Shown here piece by piece: positions 51,098-60,514 of a DNA stretch of 64,000 bases. The notes beneath the pieces were generated by a model that was not told the origin of the DNA, searched no databases, and saw nothing but the letters and a program-made list of their open reading frames with translations. Source of the DNA: Seonamhaeicola sp. Lineage in GTDB: Bacteria > Bacteroidota > Bacteroidia > Flavobacteriales > Flavobacteriaceae. The stretch is taken from positions 62,001-126,000 of the forward strand of contig NZ_JANQJQ010000047.1 of the NCBI RefSeq assembly GCF_028281565.1, given 5' to 3'. Every line of letters starts with the position of its first letter. Within the stretch, counting starts at the first letter, position 1. The position numbers and the translations under genes were made by a program.

Positions 51098-52372
51098 ATG
51101 AGCGATCAAAGATTAGCAACAAACGCATTACATGCAGGACATGATGTAAAAACCAATGGAGGCGCAAGAGCGGTGCCTATTTATCAAACAACGTCATATG
51201 TGTTCAATGATTCCGAACATGCCGCCAACCTATTTTCCTTACAGGAATTAGGCTTTATTTATACCAGGTTAAACAACCCAACCAATCAGATTTTACAAGA
51301 ACGTTTGGCCTCTGTTGAAGGTGGTATTGGAGCTGTGGTATTTGCTTCTGGAACGGCAGCCATTTCAACAGGATTATTAACCTTATTAAAAACAGGGGAT
51401 CATCTTGTAGCCTCTAGTAGTTTATATGGAGGTACTTATAATTTATTAAGTGTTACGCTTCCAAGGTTAGGTATTACAACCACCTTTGTTGATGCATCCA
51501 ACCCCGACAATTTTGCAGATGCTGTTCAGGACAACACACGTGCCTTTTTTATAGAATCTCTTGGGAATCCGAAGTTAGATGTATTGGATTTGGAGGCTAT
51601 TGCAGAGCGCTCTAAAGCTGCAGGTGTGCCCTTTATTGTTGATAATACGGTAGCCACTCCGGCATTACTGAACCCTATCAAACACGGTGCAAATATTGTG
51701 ATCCATTCCTTGACAAAATACATTGGAGGACAAGGGACCTCTTTGGGAGGTGCTATTATTGACGCCGGAACATTTGATTGGTCTAACGGCAAATTCCCTG
51801 AGTTTACAGAGCCGTCAGCCGGATATCACGGATTAAAATATTACGAAACACTTGGGGCCGCATCCTATACCTTTAAGTTGATTTTAGAAGGATTACGGGA
51901 CTTTGGAGGCGCCTTAAGCCCAACAAATGCTTTTAATATACTTCAGGGATTGGAAACTTTGCCGGTAAGAATTAAACAGCATAGTGCCAACGCATTAGAG
52001 CTTGCAAAATGGTTGGAAGCCCAACCCGAAGTGGCCTGGGTGAACTATCCGGGATTGGAAAGTAGCAAATATAAGGCCCTGGCTGATAAATATTTGCCTT
52101 ATGGTCAAAACGGAATCGTTACCTTTGGAGCCAAGGGAGGTTTTGAAGCAGCCAAAACCATTGCAGATAAAACAAAGGTTTTTTCTTTATTGGCTAATAT
52201 AGGTGATACAAAATCATTGATCATTCATCCGTCAAGCACCACGCATCAGCAGTTGAGCGAAGCAGAACAGGCTTCGGCAGGTGTAACACCGGATTTGATA
52301 AGGTTGTCTGTCGGGATTGAGGATATTGAAGACTTAAAGTCAGATTTAAAAGCAGCTTTTGCTGAAATATAA
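51098..52372 (+). CDS. metY: O-acetylhomoserine sulfhydrylase
   Basis: 424 residues from ATG at 51098 (a longer frame to 51041 is not conserved). PLP-dependent Cys/Met metabolism enzyme: YTRLNNPTNQILQERLA, ESLGNPKLDV, the PLP lysine in HSLTKYIGGQG, and IHPSSTTHQQLS. Makes homocysteine from O-acetylhomoserine and sulfide. It follows the SAM riboswitch and precedes the MetX fusion by 14 nt. Sulfide would come from the cys operon at 58.4 kb. Confidence 0.92.
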   Translation: MSDQRLATNALHAGHDVKTNGGARAVPIYQTTSYVFNDSEHAANLFSLQELGFIYTRLNNPTNQILQERLASVEGGIGAVVFASGTAAISTGLLTLLKTGDHLVASSSLYGGTYNLLSVTLPRLGITTTFVDASNPDNFADAVQDNTRAFFIESLGNPKLDVLDLEAIAERSKAAGVPFIVDNTVATPALLNPIKHGANIVIHSLTKYIGGQGTSLGGAIIDAGTFDWSNGKFPEFTEPSAGYHGLKYYETLGAASYTFKLILEGLRDFGGALSPTNAFNILQGLETLPVRIKQHSANALELAKWLEAQPEVAWVNYPGLESSKYKALADKYLPYGQNGIVTFGAKGGFEAAKTIADKTKVFSLLANIGDTKSLIIHPSSTTHQQLSEAEQASAGVTPDLIRLSVGIEDIEDLKSDLKAAFAEI

Positions 52373-52386
52373 ATATATTATTAGAG

Positions 52387-55300
52387 TTGAAAAACGAGTT
52401 GCAACATATAACCATTACCAACTACACCACAGAAAGTGGCGTGCTTAACCCTGAAATAAAGTTAAGTTATCAGGTGTTTGGTCAGTCTTTAGGGGCTGCA
52501 CCCATTGTGTTGGTAAATCACGCCTTAACCGGAAACAGTAATGTGGCGGGCGACACCGGTTGGTGGAAGGACCTGATAGGCGATAACAAGGTTATTGATA
52601 CCAAGCTATACAGCGTATTGGCCTTTAATATTCCGGGGAATGGCTATGACGGTTTTGTTATTAATAATTACAAGGATTTTGTGGCACGTGATGTTGCGAG
52701 CATCTTTTTACAGGGCCTGGAGATTTTAAAGATCGATAAGGTTTTTGCTGCTATTGGCGGGTCGCTTGGAGGTGGTATAGCTTGGGAGATGGCTGTTTTA
52801 AGCCCGGATTTCACAGAGCATTTAATTACGGTGGCTACCGATTGGAAATCGACCGATTGGCTGATAGCCAATTGCCAGATCCAGGAGCAATTTTTAACCA
52901 ATTCCAAAAACCCGGTGCACGATGCCAGGATGCATGCGATGTTATGCTACCGGACGCCGGAGTCGTTCAAAGAACGTTTCCAACGTACCAAAAATGAAGA
53001 CCTGGAGATCTTTAACGTGGAAAGCTGGTTGTTGCATCACGGTAAGAAATTGCAGGAACGGTTCCAGTTATCAGCTTATAAACTGATGAATCAACTCTTA
53101 AAGACCATTGATGTTACCAAAGGCAGAGAAGAGGATTTTAATGTCCTGGATAATATCAAGGCCAACATTCATATTATAGGAGTAGACTCCGATCTGTTCT
53201 TTACTGCGGAAGAGAATAGAGAAACGCATAAACAGTTAGCGTTGACGCATCCTAATGTGACCTATAGCGAAATACATTCGGTACACGGACATGATGCGTT
53301 TTTAATGGAATACGAACAACTTGAAAAAATTGTAGAAGGCATTTTTGTGCCGAATTCTAAAAGAAAAAGAATGAAAATATTGAAGTTTGGAGGGAAGTCT
53401 CTGGCCAATGGAAACGGATTAAATACGGTACTTTCAATTATTGAAAATAAAGTAAAGGAGGGGGAGCGTATCAGTGTGGTGGTGTCGGCAAGAGGTTCAG
53501 CCACCGATGATTTGGAAAACCTTTTAAACAAAGCCATCAAAGGCGAACCCTACCAGGACGATCTGGATGCTTTTAAAGCGTACCAGTCGGAACCTTCAAA
53601 GACCATTGATTTTTCAGAGGAGTTTTCAACTTTAGATAAATTGTTTGAAGGTGTCAGTCTGTTACGTGATTACAGTAAAAAGACCAAAGACACGATTTTG
53701 GCACAAGGCGAATTACTATCCGTTAAGCTCATCACCAATTTATTGAATGAAAGAGGTATTGAAGCCAAAGCCACGGATTCCCGCGATTTAATAAAAACCG
53801 ATGAATCTTTTGGCAATGCCCAGCCGCTTTCAAAATTATCAAAGGAGAATACCGAAGCGTACTTTAAGAACAACGGCTATGTTGTTAACGTGGTAACAGG
53901 TTTTATCGCTTCTAATTTAAAGAACGAAACCACTACTTTGGGCAGAAACGGCAGCAACTATACGGCGGCGTTGTTAGCTAACTTTTTAGATGCCGAAGAG
54001 CTGCAGAACTATACCCACGTTAATGGTATTTATACAGCTGATCCCGGCCTGGTGCCGGATGCGCAACAGATCAGGGAGTTGTCGTTCAGCGAAGCTAATG
54101 AATTGGCAAATTTTGGAACGTCGGTATTACATGCAAAAACCATAATTCCGTTAGTTGAGAAGAATATCAACCTGCGTATTTTAAACACTTTTAATGCGGA
54201 TGACGAAGGGACGCTGATCACGGCAAGGCCAAGTAACAAAGAAGTAACTTCATTATCGGTTTTAGATAATGTGGCCTTATTGAATTTGGAAGGTAGAGGC
54301 TTGTTGGGTAAAATTGGTGTGGATGCCCGGATATTTGGTGCGTTAAGTAGCTACGGGATTAGTGTGAGCATTGTATCTCAGGGATCTTCGGAACGAGGCA
54401 TCGGACTTATTATTGACGCCGACCAGGCCACCCAGGCGGTGATCGCTTTGGAACGCGAGTTTGAAAGCGACTTCTACTCACAGGATGTGAACAAGATCGA
54501 TGTGGTGGATGATGTGTCGGTTATCTCCATTGTGGGGATTGAATTGAGTTCCTTCCATAAACCGTTCAATGCCTTAATTAAAAATCAAATTACACCCTTG
54601 CTATTCAACAATACAGTAACCGGAAAGAATGTGAGTTTGGTGGTGAAGAAATCAGAACTTCATAAAGCCTTGAATGTTATTCATGGGGAGGTATTCGGGA
54701 TCTCTAAAAAGATAAACATAGCTATTTTTGGCCATGGCGGTGTTGGCGGTGCTTTAATAAACCAGATCTTAAGATCGAAAGATGAGATAGAAAGGCGAAA
54801 AGGCATTAATTTGAATGTATTCGCCATAGCCAATTCAACCAAATTGTTATTGGATAAAAACGGGGTTGATGCGGACTGGAAAGAAGCTATTGCTTCAAGT
54901 ACTTATGATAGTTCGGTGGAGGACATCATTACCTATGCAAAGAACCATCATTTGGAAAACCTGATTGCGGTTGATAATACAGCGAGTGATTCGTTCTATC
55001 AAAATTACATACCACTGGTTGAAGCCGGTTTTGATCTGGTGTCGTCCAATAAAATAGCAAACACCATTTCGCATACGTTCTATAAAGAGTTAAGAGCGCA
55101 ATTGGAAGAGCATAACAAAGAGTATCTCTATGAAACTACAGTTGGCGCCGGATTGCCATTGATTGACACGATCAAATTATTGCACGAGTCGGGTGAGAAT
55201 ATTACGCGTATCAGAGGGGTCTTTTCAGGGACGTTGAGTTATTTATTCAATAATTTTTCGGTGCAGGATAAGCCTTTTAGTACCATCGTTCGGGAAACCA

Positions 55301-55785
55301 TTGACAAAGGCTTTACCGAGCCGGATCCTCGCGAAGATTTCTCCGGAAATGACGTGGCACGAAAGTTACTCATTCTGGCAAGAGAACTGGATCTGCAAAA
55401 TGAGTTTGAGGATGTCTCCGTATTGAATTTGATCCCGGAAGCCTATCGCGATATTTCAGTGGCAGAGTTTTTAAGTCAGCTGGAGGTGTTGGATGCACAA
55501 TATCAAAAGATCAAAGATGACCAGAAGGCAGGCTATGTGTTGCGTTATGTAGGCGATTTGTCAGGTGACCTGTCCCAGGATAAAGGTAACCTGGAAGTGA
55601 AACTGGTATCCATACCGGAAGACAGTACTCTGGGCCATGTAAAAGGCTCGGATGCTATTTTCGAGATATTTACGGAAAGTTATGGCGAGCAACCCATCGT
55701 GATCCAGGGTGCCGGAGCAGGTGCTGAAGTAACGGCAAGAGGGGTGTTTGGTGATATATTAAGATTGTCAAAACATATAAATTGA
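52387..55785 (+). CDS. Fusion of homoserine O-acetyltransferase, aspartokinase and homoserine dehydrogenase
   Basis: 1132 residues. Residues about 1-325 are a MetX-type alpha/beta hydrolase: nucleophile elbow GGSLGGGIAWE, catalytic Asp in VDSDLFF, His in VHGHDAFL. Residues about 330-760 are aspartokinase (KILKFGGKSLANG at the start, and ACT regions near GRGLLGKIGVDARIF). Residues about 775-1132 are homoserine dehydrogenase (IAIFGHGGVGGALINQI). It thus covers aspartate to homoserine to O-acetylhomoserine except Asp-semialdehyde dehydrogenase. Start is TTG at 52387; no ATG occurs before the acetyltransferase fold. It lies 14 nt after metY, which takes its product. Confidence 0.92.
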   Translation: MKNELQHITITNYTTESGVLNPEIKLSYQVFGQSLGAAPIVLVNHALTGNSNVAGDTGWWKDLIGDNKVIDTKLYSVLAFNIPGNGYDGFVINNYKDFVARDVASIFLQGLEILKIDKVFAAIGGSLGGGIAWEMAVLSPDFTEHLITVATDWKSTDWLIANCQIQEQFLTNSKNPVHDARMHAMLCYRTPESFKERFQRTKNEDLEIFNVESWLLHHGKKLQERFQLSAYKLMNQLLKTIDVTKGREEDFNVLDNIKANIHIIGVDSDLFFTAEENRETHKQLALTHPNVTYSEIHSVHGHDAFLMEYEQLEKIVEGIFVPNSKRKRMKILKFGGKSLANGNGLNTVLSIIENKVKEGERISVVVSARGSATDDLENLLNKAIKGEPYQDDLDAFKAYQSEPSKTIDFSEEFSTLDKLFEGVSLLRDYSKKTKDTILAQGELLSVKLITNLLNERGIEAKATDSRDLIKTDESFGNAQPLSKLSKENTEAYFKNNGYVVNVVTGFIASNLKNETTTLGRNGSNYTAALLANFLDAEELQNYTHVNGIYTADPGLVPDAQQIRELSFSEANELANFGTSVLHAKTIIPLVEKNINLRILNTFNADDEGTLITARPSNKEVTSLSVLDNVALLNLEGRGLLGKIGVDARIFGALSSYGISVSIVSQGSSERGIGLIIDADQATQAVIALEREFESDFYSQDVNKIDVVDDVSVISIVGIELSSFHKPFNALIKNQITPLLFNNTVTGKNVSLVVKKSELHKALNVIHGEVFGISKKINIAIFGHGGVGGALINQILRSKDEIERRKGINLNVFAIANSTKLLLDKNGVDADWKEAIASSTYDSSVEDIITYAKNHHLENLIAVDNTASDSFYQNYIPLVEAGFDLVSSNKIANTISHTFYKELRAQLEEHNKEYLYETTVGAGLPLIDTIKLLHESGENITRIRGVFSGTLSYLFNNFSVQDKPFSTIVRETIDKGFTEPDPREDFSGNDVARKLLILARELDLQNEFEDVSVLNLIPEAYRDISVAEFLSQLEVLDAQYQKIKDDQKAGYVLRYVGDLSGDLSQDKGNLEVKLVSIPEDSTLGHVKGSDAIFEIFTESYGEQPIVIQGAGAGAEVTARGVFGDILRLSKHIN

Positions 55786-55828
55786 GAATGAACTCCTCGA
55801 TGTAAGGCATCGAGGTATCCTTTGAAAC

Positions 55829-55853
55829 TGTCATTCCCGCGAAGGCGGGAATC
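55829..55853. repeat. Dispersed inverted repeat
   Basis: TGTCATTCCCGCGAAGGCGG plus GAATC: arms ATTCCCGC and GCGGGAAT. A common intergenic repeat; here between the MetX fusion and metZ. Confidence 0.65.
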
Positions 55854-55885
55854 TATAAATAAGAAAACGGGAAAAAACAAAAAGA

Positions 55886-55916
55886 GACCTACAAGGTTGT
55901 GTAAGCCTTACAGGTC
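55886..55916. repeat. Palindromic repeat abutting the metZ start
   Basis: GACCTACAAGG ... GCCTTACAGGTC, an imperfect inverted repeat similar in shape to the 37-bp repeat at 4294. It ends 3 nt before the first ATG of metZ, so it may affect translation of that gene. Confidence 0.6.
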
Positions 55917-55919
55917 AAA

Positions 55920-57104
55920 ATGAGAAAAATGAGCAAGAAAAAACATTTTGAAACGGAAGCCATCCGCATCCAGTCTGAAACCACACAGTTTTCGGAACAT
56001 TCGGCACCTTTGTATTTAACCTCCGGGTTTGTATTTGAGGATGCCGAGGAAATGCGGGCGTCTTTTGCAGAAGAAAAGCAACGAGATCTGTACAGTAGAT
56101 ACAGCAACCCCAGTGTCAATGAATTTGTAGATAAAGTGTGTGCCATGGAAGGTGCGGAAGCCGGTTTTGCATTTGCCAGTGGTATGGCTGCGGTGTTTTC
56201 AACATTTGCTACCTTGCTGGATGCCGGAGACCACGTGGTGTCCTGCAGTTCGGTATTTGGAGCTACCCATGGTTTGTTCACCAAGTATTTTCCAAAATGG
56301 AATATTGAATGTTCTTATTTCAACATCAATGCCATTGAAACGGTTGAAAGCTTAATACAGCCAAATACCAAGTTTATTTATGCCGAAACCCCGACAAACC
56401 CCGGAGTTGATGTCTTGGATTTAGAATATTTAAGTGCTATTTGCAAAAAGCACGATTTGTTACTGGTGATCGATAATTGTTTTGCTACACCCTATTTGCA
56501 AAACCCTATAAAACATGGTGCTGATTTAGTGATACATTCCGCTACTAAATTAATGGACGGTCAAGGGCGTGTGCTTGGTGGTATTACGGTTGGTAGCAAG
56601 GAGTTGATCCGTGAGATTTATTTGTTCTCAAGGCTTACGGGACCGGCTATGAGTCCGTTTAACGCCTGGGTATTATCCAAGTCTTTGGAAACCTTAGCCG
56701 TTAGGGTGGAAAAACATTGTGACAATGCCTTAAAACTGGCTTCCTATTTAGAAGCCCATCCTAAAGTGAAATGGGTGAAATACCCGTTTTTAAAGTCGCA
56801 TCCCAAGTATGAGGTTGCTAAAAAACAGATGCGTTTAGGAGGTAGTATTGTGGCCTTTGAAGTAGAAGGTGGTATAGAAGGCGGTCGCAATTTCTTTGAC
56901 AACATCAAAATGTGTTCATTATCTGCTAATTTAGGAGATACAAGAACTATTGTGACCCACCCGGCAAGTACTACGCATGCCAAGGTGGAACCGGAAGTAA
57001 AGGCTGCTGTAGGGATAACAGACGGAACGGTACGTTGTTCTTTAGGGTTAGAACATATAGATGATATTATAGCCGATATTGAACAAGCATTAAACACTAT
57101 CTAA
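55920..57104 (+). CDS. metZ: O-succinylhomoserine sulfhydrylase / cystathionine-gamma-synthase type enzyme
   Basis: 394 residues; start at ATG 55920 or 55929. PLP-dependent: YSRYSNPSVNEFVDKVCAME, ETPTNPGVDVLDLE, HSATKLMDGQGRVLGG (PLP Lys), HPASTTHAKVEPE. This branch is called MetZ in other genera; substrate (acetyl- or succinyl-homoserine, or cystathionine) cannot be decided by eye. It is a second sulfhydrylase beside MetY at 51098. It is followed by phzF 1 nt downstream. Confidence 0.8.
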   Translation: MRKMSKKKHFETEAIRIQSETTQFSEHSAPLYLTSGFVFEDAEEMRASFAEEKQRDLYSRYSNPSVNEFVDKVCAMEGAEAGFAFASGMAAVFSTFATLLDAGDHVVSCSSVFGATHGLFTKYFPKWNIECSYFNINAIETVESLIQPNTKFIYAETPTNPGVDVLDLEYLSAICKKHDLLLVIDNCFATPYLQNPIKHGADLVIHSATKLMDGQGRVLGGITVGSKELIREIYLFSRLTGPAMSPFNAWVLSKSLETLAVRVEKHCDNALKLASYLEAHPKVKWVKYPFLKSHPKYEVAKKQMRLGGSIVAFEVEGGIEGGRNFFDNIKMCSLSANLGDTRTIVTHPASTTHAKVEPEVKAAVGITDGTVRCSLGLEHIDDIIADIEQALNTI

Positions 57105-57105
57105 G

Positions 57106-57900
57106 ATGAGACTTTTTACAGTAGATTCATTTACAGATATGCCTTTTAAGGGCAATCCCGCAGCGGTTTGTGTGTTGGAAAAACCACTTACTGATGAACA
57201 ATATATTGATATTGCCCAAGAGATGAACCTGTCTGAAACCGCTTTTGTGTATTTAGAAGATGGCGTATATCAACTGAGATGGTTTACACCGGAAGTAGAA
57301 ATAGAATTATGCGGTCACGCCACCCTGGCTACAGCCAAAGTTTTATTCGATAAATATAATGTTGAAACGGAAGTACTGGAGTTTAATACCCTGAGTGGGA
57401 TTCTTACCGTGAAAAGATCCGGAACCCTGTTAGAGATGAATTTTCCAATAGGTAAATTAACGGATATCGGGCAAAGTGATGCCTTGTTGGAATCCGCTTT
57501 GAATGAAAAACCCGTTGCTATTTCAGAGGATGGTAAATGGTATTTGGCGGAGTTAGAGAGTGATTCGGTTTTAAGAGCACTTCAGCCTAATTTCAATACC
57601 TTACTTGAACATCCTAAAAGCAAGTTTATTGTTACGGCAAAATCTGATGATAGTGCGTTCGACTTTGTATCCAGGTTTTTTGCACCTGATTATGGTATTA
57701 ATGAAGATCCGGTAACGGGGTCTGCCCACTGTTATCTGGCAAACTATTGGAGCCAAAAATTAGCAAAGAAAACCGTTGTTGGTTATCAGGCCTCAAAGCG
57801 AGGTGGGGTGGTGGCCTGTGAAGTGATAGAAAATGATAGAGTACTGTTAAGAGGCGATTGTGTGATCATGAGTGAGTTGTTAGTTGAGTGGGATAAATAA
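57106..57900 (+). CDS. PhzF-family isomerase
   Basis: 264 residues. The signature GNPAAVCVLEKPL, the catalytic Glu in LSETAFV, and the GHATLATAK and DPVTGSAHCYLA motifs are typical of PhzF (diaminopimelate-epimerase fold). Substrate unknown. It starts right after metZ, so likely co-transcribed. Confidence 0.88.
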   Translation: MRLFTVDSFTDMPFKGNPAAVCVLEKPLTDEQYIDIAQEMNLSETAFVYLEDGVYQLRWFTPEVEIELCGHATLATAKVLFDKYNVETEVLEFNTLSGILTVKRSGTLLEMNFPIGKLTDIGQSDALLESALNEKPVAISEDGKWYLAELESDSVLRALQPNFNTLLEHPKSKFIVTAKSDDSAFDFVSRFFAPDYGINEDPVTGSAHCYLANYWSQKLAKKTVVGYQASKRGGVVACEVIENDRVLLRGDCVIMSELLVEWDK

Positions 57901-57906
57901 TTTATC
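57892..57906. promoter_or_regulatory. Short palindrome at the phzF/Rrf2 boundary
   Basis: GATAAATAATTTATC, a near-perfect dyad (GATAAA/TTTATC) spanning the phzF stop, 12 nt before the Rrf2 ATG. Possible autoregulatory site. Confidence 0.35.
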
Positions 57907-57918
57907 TATATTAGCAAC

Positions 57919-58338
57919 ATGCTATCTAAAAAAACCAAATACGGACTAAAGGCTTTAACCTTTATAGCCAGAAACGAAGGCGATATGCCGGTTCGTGTGG
58001 GAGAAATTGCCAGTAGCGAAAACATTCCGCAGAAGTTTTTAGAAAGCATTTTACTTACCCTGAGGAAAGCCGGAATTTTGGGCTCTAAAAAAGGAAAGCA
58101 CGGTGGCTACTATTTACGTAGTCAACCATCCGAAGTAAAAATGACCGATGTGATGCGTGTTTTGGAAGGCCCCATAGCCATGGTGCCCTGTGTGAGCCTG
58201 AACTATTATGAGAAATGTGATGACTGTCCGGATGAACATGAGTGCAGTGTCCATAGGTTAATGATAGAAGTGCGTGACAGCACTTTGAAGGTCTTCAGAA
58301 ACACCACTTTAGCGGATTTAGCCTTGAAAGATTCCTAA
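57919..58338 (+). CDS. Rrf2-family transcriptional regulator
   Basis: 139 residues. MLSKKTKYGLKALTFIARN is the winged-helix start of Rrf2/IscR/CymR proteins, with GYYLRSQPSEVKM and LEGPIAMVPC. Four Cys follow (CVSLNYYEKCDDCPDEHEC), so an iron-sulfur cluster as in IscR is possible. In other bacteria CymR/IscR regulate cysteine and iron-sulfur genes. It lies just upstream of the sulfate operon and likely controls it (inference). Confidence 0.85.
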   Translation: MLSKKTKYGLKALTFIARNEGDMPVRVGEIASSENIPQKFLESILLTLRKAGILGSKKGKHGGYYLRSQPSEVKMTDVMRVLEGPIAMVPCVSLNYYEKCDDCPDEHECSVHRLMIEVRDSTLKVFRNTTLADLALKDS

Positions 58339-58415
58339 AATTTTAAGAATTAGCTGCATATTTTAGGTCAATTACCCGAAAAATATACCATTATTCTAAA
58401 AAGTTGTTAATGTTG

Positions 58416-58445
58416 CTTGTTATGTAATAAAAAGTATTACTTTTG
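58416..58445 (+). promoter_or_regulatory. Promoter of the sulfate-assimilation operon
   Basis: CTTG at 58416-58419, 18 nt spacer, then TACTTTTG (exact TAnnTTTG) at 58438-58445. This is the best Bacteroidota-type promoter in the window. Transcription should start near 58452. Confidence 0.65.
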
Positions 58446-58446
58446 T

Positions 58447-58470
58447 AATCCCTATTAAATTGATAGGATT
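58447..58470 (+). promoter_or_regulatory. Candidate operator for the Rrf2 regulator
   Basis: AATCCCTATTAAATTGATAG plus GATT: an inverted repeat AATCC-TAT / ATA-GGATT lying directly after the -7 box, at the transcription start. A repressor bound here would block the promoter. The Rrf2 gene ends 108 nt upstream. Confidence 0.5.
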
Positions 58471-58488
58471 AATATAATAAAACGACAA

Positions 58489-58746
58489 ATGATAGCGCAA
58501 ATGATATTGAAAGGTAAGGAGAAATCTACTTATAAAGAAGACAGTGCAGGTGAAAAACCGATCCGAAGTGTTGCCAAAGCACTTAGCTGGAGGGTAGTAG
58601 GGACTTTAGATACTTTGGTGGTTTCCTATATTTTAACCGGGAAGATATCGCTTGCAGCCTCTATAGCGTCCGTAGATTTTGTGACAAAGCTGATCTTATA
58701 CTTTTTTCACGAACGTGTGTGGAATGTCATTAAATGGGGCAAATAA
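58489..58746 (+). CDS. DUF2061 small membrane protein
   Basis: 85 residues (ATG at 58489, or at 58501). SVAKALSWRVVGTLDTLVVSY with two membrane segments is typical of DUF2061. Genes of this family often precede cysH in Bacteroidota; a possible role in sulfate or sulfite handling is inferred only from position. First gene of the cys operon. Confidence 0.8.
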   Translation: MIAQMILKGKEKSTYKEDSAGEKPIRSVAKALSWRVVGTLDTLVVSYILTGKISLAASIASVDFVTKLILYFFHERVWNVIKWGK

Positions 58747-58757
58747 TAAAAAAAGAT

Positions 58758-59378
58758 ATGTTTAAAGAAGACCAAATACAAGAACTGAACAAGGCATTAA
58801 AAGACGCTTCACCGGCCGATATCATAAAAAAAGCCATTGAGTTAAGTAATGAAGCGGTGGTAACTACCAATTTCAGACCTTACGAAGCGGCTATTTTGCA
58901 CGCCGTAAATGCCGAGGTGTCTGATATTCCTGTAGTATGGTGCGATACTGGTTATAATACGCCAAACACCTATAGACATGCAGAAGAGGTGATCAATGAC
59001 CTGAACCTGAATGTATTCTTATATGTGCCAAAACAAACGTCGGCACACAGGGATGTGGTCTTAGGGATCCCAGGTGTGGATGATCCTAAACATGCTGAGT
59101 TTACGGAACAAGTGAAGTTAGAGCCTTTCAGACGTGCTATGGAAGAGCATAAGCCAAAAGTATGGTTTACAAACCTGCGCCAGGGACAAACCGCTTTTAG
59201 AAACAGCATTGATATTTTTAGCTTAAGTGCCGATGGCGTTTTAAAAGTGAGCCCGTTTTATTATTGGTCTGATGAGAAATTAGACAGTTATTTAGAAGAA
59301 AACAATTTACCAAACGAATTTAAATATTTCGATCCAACAAAAGCATTGGCAAACAGAGAGTGTGGGTTACATGCATAG
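58758..59378 (+). CDS. cysH: Phosphoadenylyl-sulfate (or adenylyl-sulfate) reductase
   Basis: 206 residues from ATG at 58758; a frame starting at 58734 overlaps DUF2061. Seen: VVTTNFRPYEAAILHA, VVWCDTGYNTPNTYRHAE, VWFTNLRQGQTAFRNS, and the C-terminal ECGLHA motif with the catalytic Cys. No second Cys cluster (CC...CxxC) is visible, so it is like PAPS reductases rather than the Fe-S APS type. Electrons come from thioredoxin; the product is sulfite. Confidence 0.9.
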   Translation: MFKEDQIQELNKALKDASPADIIKKAIELSNEAVVTTNFRPYEAAILHAVNAEVSDIPVVWCDTGYNTPNTYRHAEEVINDLNLNVFLYVPKQTSAHRDVVLGIPGVDDPKHAEFTEQVKLEPFRRAMEEHKPKVWFTNLRQGQTAFRNSIDIFSLSADGVLKVSPFYYWSDEKLDSYLEENNLPNEFKYFDPTKALANRECGLHA

Positions 59379-59512
59379 TAGTAGTGTGCAGTAAACAGTA
59401 GCAGTAGCCAGTAAACATAAATGATATTAAGAAAATAAAATAAATAATAAATATTCTTGCTTCCCCGAGTAAGAATCCCTCCCCTTTGGGGAGGTTAGGA
59501 GGGGCTTTTATT

Positions 59513-60418
59513 ATGAAGAAAGATACGTCATACATTAACGCACTAGAGAACGAAGCCATTTACATTATCAGAGAAGTAGCGGCTCAGTTTGAAAGACCGG
59601 TATTATTATTTTCCGGAGGAAAGGATTCCATTACACTGGTAAGGTTGGCGCAAAAAGCGTTTTACCCGGCAAAGATCCCTTTTCCTTTAATGCATATTGA
59701 TACGGGCCATAATTTCCCTGAAACGATTGAATTTAGAGACCGTTTGGTTGAAGAACTTGGGTTGGAATTGATAGTACGTAATGTACAGGATTCTATTGAC
59801 CAGGGAAAAGTAAAAGAAGAATCGGGTCGTTACGCCAGTAGAAACATGCTGCAAACTACCACGCTTCTGGATGCTATTGAAGAGTTCAAATTTGATGCCT
59901 GTATTGGTGGTGCCCGTAGAGATGAGGAAAAAGCAAGAGCTAAAGAGCGTATTTTCTCGGTTCGTGATGATTTCGGACAATGGGACGAGAAAAACCAAAG
60001 ACCGGAGTTGTTTGATATGTTGAACGGAGAAATTGAATTAGGACAAAACGTACGTGTGTTCCCAATTTCTAACTGGACAGAATTAGACGTTTGGTCTTAT
60101 ATAGAGAAAGAGGATATTGAGATCCCATCGATATACTTCGCTCATAAACGTAAAGTGTTCTTAAGAGACGGATTGATCTGGTCTGCAGAAGACGGTGTGG
60201 TTTACAGAGATGAAGAGGAAGAAGTCATTGAAGAAATGGTACGTTTTAGAACCGTAGGCGATATGAGTTGTACCGCGGCGGTATTATCTGAAGCGGCTAC
60301 TATTTCTAAAGTGGTTGAAGAAATTAGAGATTCTTCCATTTCGGAACGCGGTGCCAGAATTGATGACAAGCGTTCGGAAGCCGCTATGGAGAAACGTAAA
60401 CAACAAGGGTATTTCTAA
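59513..60418 (+). CDS. cysD: Sulfate adenylyltransferase subunit 2
   Basis: 301 residues from ATG at 59513; an upstream frame to 59486 lacks family character. The PP-loop SGGKDS is at residues about 34-39 (LLFSGGKDSITLVRLA). HIDTGHNFPETIEF, GARRDEEKARAKER and FPISNWTELDVWSYI are typical of CysD. Makes adenylyl sulfate with the CysN GTPase next door. The spacer before it has a CCTCCCC/GGGGAGG hairpin (about 59478-59494). Confidence 0.95.
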   Translation: MKKDTSYINALENEAIYIIREVAAQFERPVLLFSGGKDSITLVRLAQKAFYPAKIPFPLMHIDTGHNFPETIEFRDRLVEELGLELIVRNVQDSIDQGKVKEESGRYASRNMLQTTTLLDAIEEFKFDACIGGARRDEEKARAKERIFSVRDDFGQWDEKNQRPELFDMLNGEIELGQNVRVFPISNWTELDVWSYIEKEDIEIPSIYFAHKRKVFLRDGLIWSAEDGVVYRDEEEEVIEEMVRFRTVGDMSCTAAVLSEAATISKVVEEIRDSSISERGARIDDKRSEAAMEKRKQQGYF

Positions 60419-60449
60419 AGTACAAAGTTCGAAGTTAAATATTAAATGT

Positions 60450-60473
60450 CACCCTGAGCGCAGTCGAAGGGTC
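60450..60473. repeat. Dispersed inverted repeat between cysD and cysN
   Basis: CACCCTGAGCGCAGTCGAAG plus GGTC, with arms CACCCT/AGGGT. Same family as the fragments at 44990-45040. Confidence 0.6.
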
Positions 60474-60514
60474 TAAAATAAATAAAAGTCCTTTTTAAGG
60501 AGGCCAAAACTAAA

